From: Eubacteriaceae bacterium
Lineage (GTDB): Bacteria; Bacillota; Clostridia; Lachnospirales; Lachnospiraceae
Assembly: GCA_910574895.1 (NCBI GenBank)
Contig: CAJTDQ010000001.1
Location: 372,001 to 436,000, forward strand
Direction: 5' to 3'
DNA length: 64,000 nucleotides
Shown here: piece after piece, positions 39,501-48,261 of the stretch
Layout of the letters: each line of letters starts with the position of its first letter
Position numbering within the stretch: position 1 is the first letter of the stretch
Position numbers and translations under genes: made by a program
Notes under the pieces: generated by a model
Databases searched by the model: none
Seen by the model: the letters and a program-made list of their open reading frames with translations, nothing else
What the model was told of the DNA's origin: nothing

Positions 39501-40468
39501 AGAAGAATGTCATGATTGTCCGGATTTTCTGCATCAATATCAACACGCGTAGAACCTGCTTCTACTGATTCCAGAAGAAGATATGATCCCATATAATGAC
39601 CATCCAAATAAAAATCAAACGGCTCACATTCACTTGTATACTGATATTCCTGATTTGCCTCCATTACTTTATGATGAAATTGTACACCAATCTGATTTCT
39701 TATTAATGCCTTATCAAATGTGTTTGATAATAAACTCCATTTTTTTGCTTTCCCGAACCCAAACACATTTGTCTTACTGTCAAATTTAATGTTAAATGGC
39801 TTCTTTTGTCCAGACGATGTAGAATTGCCACGAAGTTTAATTGTTCCACTTCCCTCAGAATCAATATTACCATCCGCATCATATATTACCAGTGATGACT
39901 TTACATCCACTTTATCTCCGGATTTATATAAATCATGGTCACATGTCTTTGCATCTCTTGTAGTTGTTACATATATTTTTGCAATGCCTGTATCAATATT
40001 ATCAGCTTCTTTCGTAGTATATGTAAAATAATTTACTGCCGAAGCTTTACTTTCAAGGATTTCTTCCTCACCAGCTGCATTCGTTCTCTTTAAAACCTGT
40101 TTTACTGTAATTTCATAAGTTTCTCCGTCAACAAATCCCCAATCACTGATATCAACCATTGTACCCGATTTACTGACTGTCGCTTTTTTCTCTGTACCTA
40201 CATAAATATCAAATGTTTTTTGATCCGTTCCTGTCATTTGATATGTATCTTCATCTGCATCATTAAAAACAATTTTAAATCCACCGCTTCCCGTTCTAAA
40301 GTCGCACAGATACGCTTTCTTTGGTGCATTGAGTGATGTTATCTCTGTACTGCTAGGCAGATTTATTGTTTCCTCCGCCTTTGTTTCTGTTGGTGCATAA
40401 CTAATACCTGATAAAACAATTACCAGGCTTAAAATCATTGCTAACACCTTTTTGATTTCTCTCTTCAT
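36560..40468 (-). CDS. Secreted CotH-kinase family protein with discoidin domains (5' part of a broken giant)
   Basis: A 1302-residue frame: signal peptide 1-32; Ig/Fn3-like domain about 35-150; CotH domain about 160-615 with IKLRGNSTSSGQKKPFNIKF, NTFDKALIRN and GPLWDLDLSSGN, the W-D-x-D region being probably the metal-binding site; then three F5/8-type (discoidin, CBM32-like) domains (about 626-780, 890-1050, 1160-1296) separated by Ig-like domains (GKHTVKVQVMN, GEHTVSVRANY). CotH proteins of Bacillus spores are atypical protein kinases; the role of secreted clostridial relatives is unknown. The frame ends abruptly after the third discoidin domain (YGADEQKEWM), where about 40 residues of an Ig domain appear missing before the next frame. 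Good GGAG ribosome site. Confidence 0.85.
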   Translation of the reverse strand: MKREIKKVLAMILSLVIVLSGISYAPTETKAEETINLPSSTEITSLNAPKKAYLCDFRTGSGGFKIVFNDADEDTYQMTGTDQKTFDIYVGTEKKATVSKSGTMVDISDWGFVDGETYEITVKQVLKRTNAAGEEEILESKASAVNYFTYTTKEADNIDTGIAKIYVTTTRDAKTCDHDLYKSGDKVDVKSSLVIYDADGNIDSEGSGTIKLRGNSTSSGQKKPFNIKFDSKTNVFGFGKAKKWSLLSNTFDKALIRNQIGVQFHHKVMEANQEYQYTSECEPFDFYLDGHYMGSYLLLESVEAGSTRVDIDAENPDNHDILLELDMTDRDAGKDAHLDAHITLMNVGFTINEPEGPGTDAANPNNEDHQEWLEFNETYAAKKTYTLNYLNNLESKIQNGGNGTLDEIGELIDIDSFVNYYITAELFRITDVSFSSVRFFIKKSSEGIEKLYAGPLWDLDLSSGNAEGAAANPDNDMHAQNNPWFGALMKNKEFSARVTERFNEVLPEINKLVAENGTIDTVVNTLRKSIDANYSDLAYNQFSVDAKGVNTGWGIDKLYTAGHHECATADEARATGNVSGSLKIYNNYDGYLNDFKSYMTGRIKYLKKQFDATDYEEVLTDIGDQMGSYAYNLAKKKKAVIYKNCHNEGKIEYLNDGELTNGYLALTNAETSSAWGNENGEPVYATIDLGKYYKAESIDKVVVQYKDGQENDTVLNKAYRIQYSIDGKNFRDVASADKAVLDADNRTIDDVSGVSGTVRYVRLYFPKQAGYGMQIREFAVLDTDKNAETVEGEEVADVTNLLLTTPQDNQIGVQFNASTTENVTYTIFVDDKEAVSDARAEEVNVIQDVSTGKHTVKVQVMNVNGFVSEGVSGTVMVTGSISLEEMVGNNNYNIAFGTDSTYSSWKEGINNSKAITDGIINNHDNYVGIHVDGAHNNTGYYQINLNETVSVSAIDEVVVWYRDGRNNLAPTDIGYTIQYSDDGDRFYNVKIVTANEMPSENKNQDALPYVTIADMSDIVSDVRTVKAIRVLYNGNVGWGIQAREIAVLDKTGNAGADREQIDVDAPEMTAVSDTYNTIRVIIAEVTGQENYTYTIAIDGKQVEKDVKAGVYTFTDVEEGEHTVSVRANYNGGSSQSVSIQVYVQSAFTFTQDALAGRVLPDVNENGNNYLRYTGIKAEASSGDASLAIDNNADTRWESLSSDPQEIIVNLGAVYSVKEIAAVWENAAAKDYTVQTSTDGQNYVTAAIIKDQSEVANRYDRIVLTDAVEARFIKIHGTARVTGYGHSIWEIAVYGADEQKEWM

Positions 40469-40668
40469 ATTTCTCTCCTTTTCTTTTTTTTTATTCCGAG
40501 AGCAACTGCTCTTTTTATCCTAAATATATCTTACCATTTTTTAATCTGCAACGATATGAGAACGATACCATAAAAACACTTTTAGCCCTTTGAACAACCA
40601 TAATATTTAAAATCGCTATTATACAGCTTTTTCCCCAATTTTATTTTTATTTTTTTGTATATAATGCA

Positions 40669-40711
40669 CAAAAAAATAGTGGATAATAAAAATGTTTTAT
40701 TACCCACTATT
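40669..40711 (-). terminator. Terminator after the 40715-43312 CotH gene
   Basis: Read leftward, AATAGTGGGTAATAAAA pairs with TTTTATTATCCACTATT around a three-base loop (one unpaired G) and is followed by TTTTTT. The remainder of 40469-40668 is AT-rich and should hold the promoter of the giant CotH gene. Confidence 0.9.
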
Positions 40712-40714
40712 CTA

Positions 40715-43312
40715 CTATTTTATTTTTATAACTTTTCTATTACTCCAGGCTCCAAAATACCGAATCTTTTTAACAACTCTTACACCTCTAACTTTAACAT
40801 ACAACTTTTTAAACTTTCTTAATTTCTTAACGGCCAGATTAACTTTTGTTTTTTTAACTAATTTTGTAACTGTTTTTTTCTTAGTGAATTTCTTAGAAGA
40901 AGAAATTCTTACCTGATATTTTGTTACATTCTTCAATTTCTTAAAAATTAACTTGATTTTCTTTGCATTTTTCTTTTTTATTGCTTTCTTAACTTTTCCC
41001 TTAGCCACTTTAATCGGAGCAGTTAATTTATTATCCATATTTGAAACTTTTGATGTAGTCGGTTTCTGTGTATTTTGCTCTCCGGTTGCTTGTGGTGTTG
41101 TTTCCTCCGGTGTCGTCGCTTCCGGTGTAGTTGGTGCTTCAATAACCGGCTTACTTTCTTCATATGCCTTTACCATGTCAATTCCCCACTGATCACAAAG
41201 CCATATGTTTCTATTTTCCATCCAGTCACGCAAAAACTCTATAGGCTCCTGCCAAATCTTCCAGCCTGATTCTGCCGCATAACTATACCCGTCATCATTC
41301 GTTAAAAACCACCCTGCCCCCAATTCATTTTCAGGTCTGTAATTTCTCTCAAATGATGCTCCATAATTATCAACTAGATATTTTACACTTATTATTGTTT
41401 CAGAATCATTCTTATAAATATTCTGAATCTTATATTGCAATTCTCTATATCGCTCTTTCACTTTATTATAAAAAGTATCATTTCTAAATAACTGTTTATA
41501 CCAGTTCATATTCTGACAATAATACCCTTTATAACTGACACCATCTACGTAATAATCTTTATAATAAGATGATTTACAATTTCCACTGGATAAATCGTAA
41601 TCCCAGCATGGTCCTGCGTATATCTTGTTGTCCTTAACAAAAAATCTTGTTGAACTAAAATTAAAATCAACGTTTTTAAATAATTCATTTACTATATAGA
41701 AATTTACAAAACTGTCTTCATCGATATATTGTAAAATTTCTTCGTAACTCTGGTTGCGTAATGATGTTTCAAAACCATTCAAATATTGTTTAATTCGCTC
41801 AATTTTTTCATCTACCTGAGCATCTGTTAAGTCGTCTCCCTTTTCGGGATCATTTACATCAAATGTCGTGCTAAGAACATCTGTTGTAAAATGATCCACA
41901 TCCGGTTCATTTCTTGTACCAAGCTCTAATAATATATCATTGCTCTCTGCATTATATGCATCAATGTCAATTCTTTCCTTCTTTGCCTCAACTGCTTCTG
42001 TAATCAAATAATTTCCATTAAACTTGCCATTTAAATAAACTTCCACAAATCTATTGTCACAGGGATAAGGAACTCCAACCTCTTCAGCAAAATCGTGGAC
42101 TAAACTATTTCTTATTAACGCCTTATCAAAAGCATTTGCTAACAGACACCATTTCTTTCCTTTTTCCATACCTAATAAACTTTGTTTTTTGCTAAGTTTA
42201 ATATTCCATGGTTTCTTTGGTGCCCCTGCTGTAGTATTACCACGAATTTTTATGTTACATCCGCTATCAACAAAATCTTTACTATTTCCTCCATTTTTAT
42301 CAATTACTGACACTGTAACATCTGCATTCTCATGATAACTGCTTGATATATTCCCTTCTGTGTAAATATATATCTGTGCAATATCTGTATTAGTTCCTGC
42401 ATTTCCCTGTACAGTAAATTTTGCACTAGCCATAGTAGACTCTTTTCCTGTTTCATCTGTATTGGCAACATACAAAATATGTTCTCCCGGAGATAAATCT
42501 CCGATTTCCTTTTCTGAAAGATAGTAACCGGAACCTTTTACAGTTTTCACTTTATTATCTTTATTATCAATATAAAAATTATATCCTGCTGACTCCCCAG
42601 CCTCATTAAAATATACGATATATTTTCCGGTATATCTGTAATAATCTCTGATTCTTAAGTTTGACAAAACAGGGATAAGCTCTCCCTGAGGGTCATTTCC
42701 AAAAAATCCAATTTCAAATATGGAATCGCCATAATTCGTTGTTCTGGCAGTACAGTTAATTCTGACTGTTCTTACACGAATTTCATCAGACAATTTCAGA
42801 TTATCTGTTCTCTTTCCATGTGTATCCGTAATCTGTGTCAATGTCTGAAAATTTATTCCATCTGCCGAAACTTCTACAGTATATTCTTTTGCAGAAGCTC
42901 CCTCCCAGTAAATGGCAATATCTTTAATCGAATATAGATTACCTAAATCTACAGTTAAATGTTGTGGATCTACTCCATGCTCTGACTCCCATCTGCTGTC
43001 TGTATTTCCATCAATTGCTTTTTTTGCTGCATTCTTCTCTGATGAAGCAGATGCTGTTACACCTTCATATTTCGTATAGTTTTTGTAAGAAATACCATCT
43101 ATCATCATACTATCCGACCCTAAAGCTCTGATGATTTCAGCATCTCCGCCATTTACAATGTCTGCATCAACTGTAACATTGTCTAAATTTACCTTGATTT
43201 CTTCTGCTTTTACCTTTTTTATCACAGTATCTGCCGGAAGAACATTGATTGATGTTACAACCAATGCAAAAGATAAAAATAAAGATGCAATTTTGTGAAT
43301 AGTTACTTTCAT
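40715..43312 (-). CDS. Secreted CotH-kinase family protein with discoidin domain and type A Fn3 end
   Basis: An 865-residue protein: signal peptide 1-34; F5/8 (discoidin/CBM32-like) domain about 74-207 (ASASSEKNAAKKAIDGNTDS, IFEIGFFG); Ig-like domain 215-300; CotH domain about 305-715 with IKIRGNTTAGAPKKPWNIKL, NAFDKALIRN, STRFFVKDNK and GPCWDYDLSSGN all intact; a Thr/Pro-rich linker about 720-755; lysine-rich Fn3 domain 770-865 ending FGAWSNRKVIKIK. Its own promoter and terminator are likely, since there are gaps of about 190 bases on one side and 250 on the other. The target of the putative kinase is unknown; the discoidin domain suggests carbohydrate binding. Confidence 0.88.
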   Translation of the reverse strand: MKVTIHKIASLFLSFALVVTSINVLPADTVIKKVKAEEIKVNLDNVTVDADIVNGGDAEIIRALGSDSMMIDGISYKNYTKYEGVTASASSEKNAAKKAIDGNTDSRWESEHGVDPQHLTVDLGNLYSIKDIAIYWEGASAKEYTVEVSADGINFQTLTQITDTHGKRTDNLKLSDEIRVRTVRINCTARTTNYGDSIFEIGFFGNDPQGELIPVLSNLRIRDYYRYTGKYIVYFNEAGESAGYNFYIDNKDNKVKTVKGSGYYLSEKEIGDLSPGEHILYVANTDETGKESTMASAKFTVQGNAGTNTDIAQIYIYTEGNISSSYHENADVTVSVIDKNGGNSKDFVDSGCNIKIRGNTTAGAPKKPWNIKLSKKQSLLGMEKGKKWCLLANAFDKALIRNSLVHDFAEEVGVPYPCDNRFVEVYLNGKFNGNYLITEAVEAKKERIDIDAYNAESNDILLELGTRNEPDVDHFTTDVLSTTFDVNDPEKGDDLTDAQVDEKIERIKQYLNGFETSLRNQSYEEILQYIDEDSFVNFYIVNELFKNVDFNFSSTRFFVKDNKIYAGPCWDYDLSSGNCKSSYYKDYYVDGVSYKGYYCQNMNWYKQLFRNDTFYNKVKERYRELQYKIQNIYKNDSETIISVKYLVDNYGASFERNYRPENELGAGWFLTNDDGYSYAAESGWKIWQEPIEFLRDWMENRNIWLCDQWGIDMVKAYEESKPVIEAPTTPEATTPEETTPQATGEQNTQKPTTSKVSNMDNKLTAPIKVAKGKVKKAIKKKNAKKIKLIFKKLKNVTKYQVRISSSKKFTKKKTVTKLVKKTKVNLAVKKLRKFKKLYVKVRGVRVVKKIRYFGAWSNRKVIKIK

Positions 43313-43401
43313 GTTTGTTTACCTCCTTTATTAATATCCGAACCCTTTCTATTTCACATTATAACAACTTCATTATATGTTTGCATCTACTTTTTTCACA
43401 C

Positions 43402-43459
43402 ATAAAAAAAATGGCAATATCTACAAATGTTACTACAAAACACCTGTAAATATTACCAT
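43402..43459 (-). terminator. Terminator of the GH16-CotH operon
   Basis: Read leftward, TGGTAATATTTACA pairs with TGTAGATATTGCCA (two G-U pairs) and is followed by eight T's. It lies about 47 bases past the stop of the CotH gene at 43506. Confidence 0.85.
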
Positions 43460-43505
43460 AACTTTGTCATTAAAACGGTTTTATTTTCACTGTTAAAACA
43501 TCATG

Positions 43506-46106
43506 TTATTTTACAATCGTGCTGTTCCAGTTAAAATCTCCCTCTTTATAAGTACTGTCTACTTTCTTCAATATCTTATTGTAAATGTAGTCATATGCAC
43601 TCTTTCGAGGTGTCAAATTTTTCTGATATATATAGTCTGCTACTTTATAAACAGTATAAGTTCTTACATCACTGTATACAATTGAACCATCACTTAATTT
43701 CGCATAGACTCTGATATAATACTTCGCTGTATATGCCTCTTTTGAAAGAGAATCACTACACTCCATTGTTCGGGCATAATATTCTGCAGTTTTAGACTCG
43801 CCCATAACAGCTCCTATCTTTCCTGCATCAGTTGCTACGTATGATTTTACAAACTCACTCTCTGAACCATATACAACATCCTGTTTGTTAATCGGATTAT
43901 CTCCATAAACTAAGCCATAAATAATTCCTAATTCCTGAACTTCTTTTCCTTCTACAAGAGGTTCTGTCTGATAAATAGTTCTAAATCCCATATTACCATC
44001 TACTCCATTATAAGAAGTACTAATCTGATAACCTGTAATATCAATATCCTCACTGATTAATTCCTCATAATCAGACGGATTAATCCCCCACTGACTGCAA
44101 ATCCACTCATTTCTGTTCTGCATCCATGTTGTCAGATATTCTAGATGCTGATCATATGTGTATGTATTATATGGAGATACTGTGCTGTAACTGTACTGCC
44201 AGCCTGTCTGCTCATATGTATCGGCAATACTCTCACTCCATCCTGCTCCACCCTGTGATACTGCAGTATAATTTCTCACTCTGGATTCTCCCATAATATC
44301 AATATTCTTTTGTATCTGGCTCTTTCCTAACTGGTTGTCTTTATAAATGTTCTGAATTCTTGGCTGAACTTCTTTATATCTTTCAATAACCTTGTTCTTA
44401 AATGTCGCATTTTTCATCAAATAATGAAACCATTTATTCTTTTCCTGTCCCATAAATGTATTATAAGTTCTATATTCTGGTGCAATAGAGTTTCCAGATG
44501 ATAAGTCAAAATCCCATAAAGGCCCTGCGTGTATCGTAGGTGCACCATTGACATCATATGTAATATAAAACTTAACTGAAGAGTATGCAAAATCTACCGT
44601 CTGAAATAACTCATTTACTATATACATGCTCACAAAAGAATCCACATCCATATATTGAAGAACTTCATCTGATGATGTGTTTGTTAAAGCATTCTCAAAA
44701 TTTGTAAGTGTACTTACCCATTTCTGATATCTCGATGAATTAGTATCCAATGTATCCTCTGTTACAAACCTTACTCCTGTTACCGGAGTCTTGTAATACA
44801 AACATTCATCTTCATTCTTATCATTGTCTTCCCATTCAAATAAAATATCATCAGAAGTATCCTCATCATTATATTCACATCCGGAACGTCCATTTTCTGC
44901 CGGCTCACTGATGACATAACTACCCATCCGCTTACCGTCGATAAATAATTCAGCATAATGTTCTTCTGGTGCTGCGATTCCTCCAATTGCTGCACCTAAA
45001 TCCATTGCAAGTTTATTTCTCATCAATGTTTTTTCATATGCATTTGCTAAAAGACACCATTTCTTTCCTTTACTCTTTCCCTTCATAACTTCTTTCTTAG
45101 AATTAAAAGAAATATTATATGCCTTCTTGGCTGCCAGTGATGTAGAATTTCCTCTTAATTTAATTGTTCCACCATCATTGACTGTATTAATCTGACCGTC
45201 ATTGCTGATAATTGTCAGCGATGCCGATGTTTTTGTTGCCTTAATAATATCAGAACCGCCTTTTGTTCCATCATTTGTAACTACATAGATTCTGGAAATA
45301 TCTGCCGGGTCTGATGCAGCACTTGTCTCCTGCAGTACACGAACTTTTGCTGCTTCTGATTTTGCTGATACCTTTCCCTGTGCATCTACAGACTGAAGAT
45401 ATAAATTATGTAATTGTCCATCAGCATACTGCTGAAAAACTGATGCGTCAATATATTCTCCTGACTCAGTAATCGTTTTTAAGATTTCTGAATTATCTAA
45501 ATAAACATTATATGATACAGCTCCCTCTACAGGAGTAAATGTTATCTGATATCCTTTCTCCTGGGCATAGAAATTATATCCCGCTACTTTGGTTGGTGCT
45601 GCAATAACCCCCGGATCAACCGGTTCTGTCGGGTCTGGAGTTTCTGTCGGTATCTCTGAAGATGTACCGTTTTTATTATAAATATACATCTCAGCCTTAA
45701 TACTTCCGGCAGAATTTTTTACAACAAGACTGTTATACTGTTCCTTAAATGCAGAAACATGAAAAATTACTCCTGCCCCCTGTTTGTCAAAAGCTGTAGT
45801 TACTTCATCATTAATCATAATATCTCCGAAATCTGCATCAGAAAACGTCATATAAATACCTGCCACAGATGCAAAACCGGGATGCTGTATATTTACAATC
45901 TCAGCTTTACCTTGACCAACTGCAATTTTGAAAACATCTGTGTAACTCTGGTCACCTGAACCATTTCCTAAAAAGCTCACCGATGACCAGTCATAATTTT
46001 GTGCATCATTCTGACTCGCCTCAGTTTTAGAAGGTAAATAATTGAATGCTGCTGTTACTAGAGTTAAAACCAGTAATGAGGCTACTATTTTTTTCCACAT
46101 CTTCAT
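43506..46106 (-). CDS. Secreted CotH-kinase family protein with CBM56-like beta-1,3-glucan-binding domain and type B end
   Basis: An 866-residue protein: signal peptide 1-30; about 37-140 a domain with YDWSSVSFLGNGSGDQSY, VNIQHPGFASVAGIYMTF and KQGAGVIFHVSAF, which match my memory of CBM56 domains attached to bacterial beta-1,3-glucanases; Pro/Glu/Thr linker; Fn3-like domain 165-255; CotH domain about 265-675 (IKLRGNSTSLAAKKAYNISF, NAYEKTLMRN, GPLWDFDLSSGN); type B module about 687-866 starting GYQISTSYNG and ending WNSTIVK. Its start is two bases after the GH16 stop, and its GGAGG is inside the last GH16 codons, so the two are translationally coupled. This is the best evidence that CotH works on or with beta-glucan. 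Confidence 0.88.
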   Translation of the reverse strand: MKMWKKIVASLLVLTLVTAAFNYLPSKTEASQNDAQNYDWSSVSFLGNGSGDQSYTDVFKIAVGQGKAEIVNIQHPGFASVAGIYMTFSDADFGDIMINDEVTTAFDKQGAGVIFHVSAFKEQYNSLVVKNSAGSIKAEMYIYNKNGTSSEIPTETPDPTEPVDPGVIAAPTKVAGYNFYAQEKGYQITFTPVEGAVSYNVYLDNSEILKTITESGEYIDASVFQQYADGQLHNLYLQSVDAQGKVSAKSEAAKVRVLQETSAASDPADISRIYVVTNDGTKGGSDIIKATKTSASLTIISNDGQINTVNDGGTIKLRGNSTSLAAKKAYNISFNSKKEVMKGKSKGKKWCLLANAYEKTLMRNKLAMDLGAAIGGIAAPEEHYAELFIDGKRMGSYVISEPAENGRSGCEYNDEDTSDDILFEWEDNDKNEDECLYYKTPVTGVRFVTEDTLDTNSSRYQKWVSTLTNFENALTNTSSDEVLQYMDVDSFVSMYIVNELFQTVDFAYSSVKFYITYDVNGAPTIHAGPLWDFDLSSGNSIAPEYRTYNTFMGQEKNKWFHYLMKNATFKNKVIERYKEVQPRIQNIYKDNQLGKSQIQKNIDIMGESRVRNYTAVSQGGAGWSESIADTYEQTGWQYSYSTVSPYNTYTYDQHLEYLTTWMQNRNEWICSQWGINPSDYEELISEDIDITGYQISTSYNGVDGNMGFRTIYQTEPLVEGKEVQELGIIYGLVYGDNPINKQDVVYGSESEFVKSYVATDAGKIGAVMGESKTAEYYARTMECSDSLSKEAYTAKYYIRVYAKLSDGSIVYSDVRTYTVYKVADYIYQKNLTPRKSAYDYIYNKILKKVDSTYKEGDFNWNSTIVK

Positions 46107-46108
46107 CT

Positions 46109-48022
46109 TTAATCCTCCACTTCCTCTGGTTTCACAACCGTGTTATTCCATATAAAATCAACTTCCTCATAATCTTTAAATACTTTTGACAAAATATTTT
46201 CATACAAATAACTATGAGAAGATTTTGTATTCATTAGTTTACCTTGATATAACTTGTCCGCAACTTTTGCAATCGAATAATCGCTTACATCACTATAAGC
46301 ATAACTTCCATCAGCTAAAACTGCATATGCTCTGACTTTATAATCTGCAGTCAAAGCTATTACGGTACTTCCTCCAAACTTCATTGTTCTTGCGAAATAT
46401 GTTGCTGTCGCTGAATCTCCTAACTGACTCTGTAATGTTCCTGCACTTGTAGACTCATAAGATTTTACATATGAATTAGTAGTTCCTACATACATATCAT
46501 CATCCGTAATTCCTGTATCTTTATTACCATAATTTTTTAACCCATAAATAAATCCCCATTTTTTAACCTGCTGTCCATCAATTACCGGTTCGACATTTGC
46601 AGCAACTCTTACCCCTTCATAGGATGTACTGATCTGATAGCCTAGCAGATTAATTTCCTTATTAGTAATTTGAGCAGGTGTAGTTGTCTCTTCCGGAGTT
46701 GTTACTTCTAATGTTGTCGTTTCTGGTGTTGTCACTTCCGGTGTCGTCGTTTCCACTACAGGCGGCGTTCCATATTTAATAACAAAATGGAATTCATTTT
46801 CATTGTTATCCTGAACTGTAACCAGATTATAAGCGTTCTTCTTTAATGCCGACATTGGAATCCAGAAATTTGCCCCTGGCGAAGGCGACTCCTGCACATC
46901 TCCATTACATTCTACACGTTTAAATTGAGGTTTTACCTTTTTTCCCCATGTTGCAACATAAAATTTATCTCCCTGATCCAAACAATAATTAACTTCATCA
47001 TCCGTTTTTCCTTCATAAAATGCAACCGATAAATCCTGATTATTATTTGATGCTTTATATGTCAACCCTGAGAAATCTCCATCCGGAGAAACAATTTCTC
47101 TTGTAGTTGTCTCAATTTCTGTCGAACCTCCCTGATATACTCTGACATAATCAACATGCATTGTAGCCGACTGAAAATTATCATCTACCGTAGTGTTACC
47201 TGTATATCCGGTACCCGGACCGCCAAGTGCAAGATTAAATAAGAAGAAATGTTCTTTCTGAAATGCATACTTATTACCTTCATTCAGATATGCAACCAGA
47301 TACACATTATCATCTACATACCACTGAATTTTATCTTCATCCCATATAACCCCATATGTATGCCATCCATTTATTCCATTCTCTTCATTGTTATCAAAAT
47401 AGTAATATTCACCATTACTATAACTTCCCCAATACTCATGATTATCTTTGATGGGACCCACACCGCCTCGTCTCCAGTGAATAGTTCCTTCAGTATAATT
47501 TCTGTCGTTGGCATGTTCCATAATATCCAACTCACCACAAGAAGGCCAGATAATACCTTCATCTGTAGTTCCGTCACTATAGTCATGTCCCATCATCCAG
47601 AAAGCAGGCCAGACTCCCTTTTGATTTCCACCTTCTACTTTAATTCTCGCCTCCATTTTTCCATACTGAAAAGACTTCTTTTTCCATGTGGTAATTCTTC
47701 CTGATGTATAATTGCGATTTTCATACTGCTCTTTTTTTGCAGTTATCTTTAATTCACCATCAGATACACTGACATTATCTGTTCTGTCAGTATAATACTG
47801 TATTTCTTCATTTCCCCAACCATTTCCTTCAGGGCCTATTCCCACATCATAACACCAGACATCAGTGTCTAATGAATCCCCTTCAAATTCATCACTCCAT
47901 ACCAATTCCCAGTCTGAATCAACAGCAAGAACTTTATCAGAATCAGAAAGATTAATAATCTGTAATCCTGTTATAGTTAAAATTGTTGCCATCAAAATAG
48001 ACAAGATTTTCTTTTTTAACAT
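46109..48022 (-). CDS. GH16 endo-beta-1,3-glucanase (laminarinase type) with type B end
   Basis: A 637-residue secreted enzyme: signal peptide about 1-34; GH16 domain about 35-302 with WSDEFEGDSLD, catalytic GELDIMEHAND (about 160-170, nucleophile and acid glutamates), WHTYGVIWDEDKIQWYVDD and FFLFNLALGG, the pattern of bacterial laminarinases. Then an unrecognised domain of about 100 residues (317-420, GLTYKASNNNQDLSVAFYEG, CLDQGDKFYVATWG), a Thr-rich linker, and a type B module (about 455-637) ending WNNTVVKPEEVED. It hydrolyses beta-1,3-glucan outside the cell. First gene of a two-gene operon with the CBM56-CotH protein. Confidence 0.92.
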   Translation of the reverse strand: MLKKKILSILMATILTITGLQIINLSDSDKVLAVDSDWELVWSDEFEGDSLDTDVWCYDVGIGPEGNGWGNEEIQYYTDRTDNVSVSDGELKITAKKEQYENRNYTSGRITTWKKKSFQYGKMEARIKVEGGNQKGVWPAFWMMGHDYSDGTTDEGIIWPSCGELDIMEHANDRNYTEGTIHWRRGGVGPIKDNHEYWGSYSNGEYYYFDNNEENGINGWHTYGVIWDEDKIQWYVDDNVYLVAYLNEGNKYAFQKEHFFLFNLALGGPGTGYTGNTTVDDNFQSATMHVDYVRVYQGGSTEIETTTREIVSPDGDFSGLTYKASNNNQDLSVAFYEGKTDDEVNYCLDQGDKFYVATWGKKVKPQFKRVECNGDVQESPSPGANFWIPMSALKKNAYNLVTVQDNNENEFHFVIKYGTPPVVETTTPEVTTPETTTLEVTTPEETTTPAQITNKEINLLGYQISTSYEGVRVAANVEPVIDGQQVKKWGFIYGLKNYGNKDTGITDDDMYVGTTNSYVKSYESTSAGTLQSQLGDSATATYFARTMKFGGSTVIALTADYKVRAYAVLADGSYAYSDVSDYSIAKVADKLYQGKLMNTKSSHSYLYENILSKVFKDYEEVDFIWNNTVVKPEEVED

Positions 48023-48140
48023 AAAAATCCGCTCCTTTTCCTTTCACTTTTCCTTAAATCTATAAAAACACATTTTCATTTATTATATCAATTTTTTCCA
48101 TAGAATGACAGTTTAAATACAAATATTTTAAACGAGACTT

Positions 48141-48236
48141 TTAAAAAATATCGCATCAGTAATTAGTATTATCATAGCTGCTCCCCAATAGCACTTAAAC
48201 ATTTCTATAATAATTTCTAATTTCTGATACGATATT
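48141..48236 (-). terminator. Possible long-loop terminator after the 48262-50670 GH16 gene
   Basis: A 13-base inverted repeat (48147-48159 and 48224-48236, one mismatch) with a 64-base loop is followed leftward by TTTTTT. Other than this, 48023-48261 is AT-rich and should hold the promoter of the GH16-CotH operon. Confidence 0.45.
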
Positions 48237-48261
48237 ATTTATTACTGATCTATGTTAAAAA

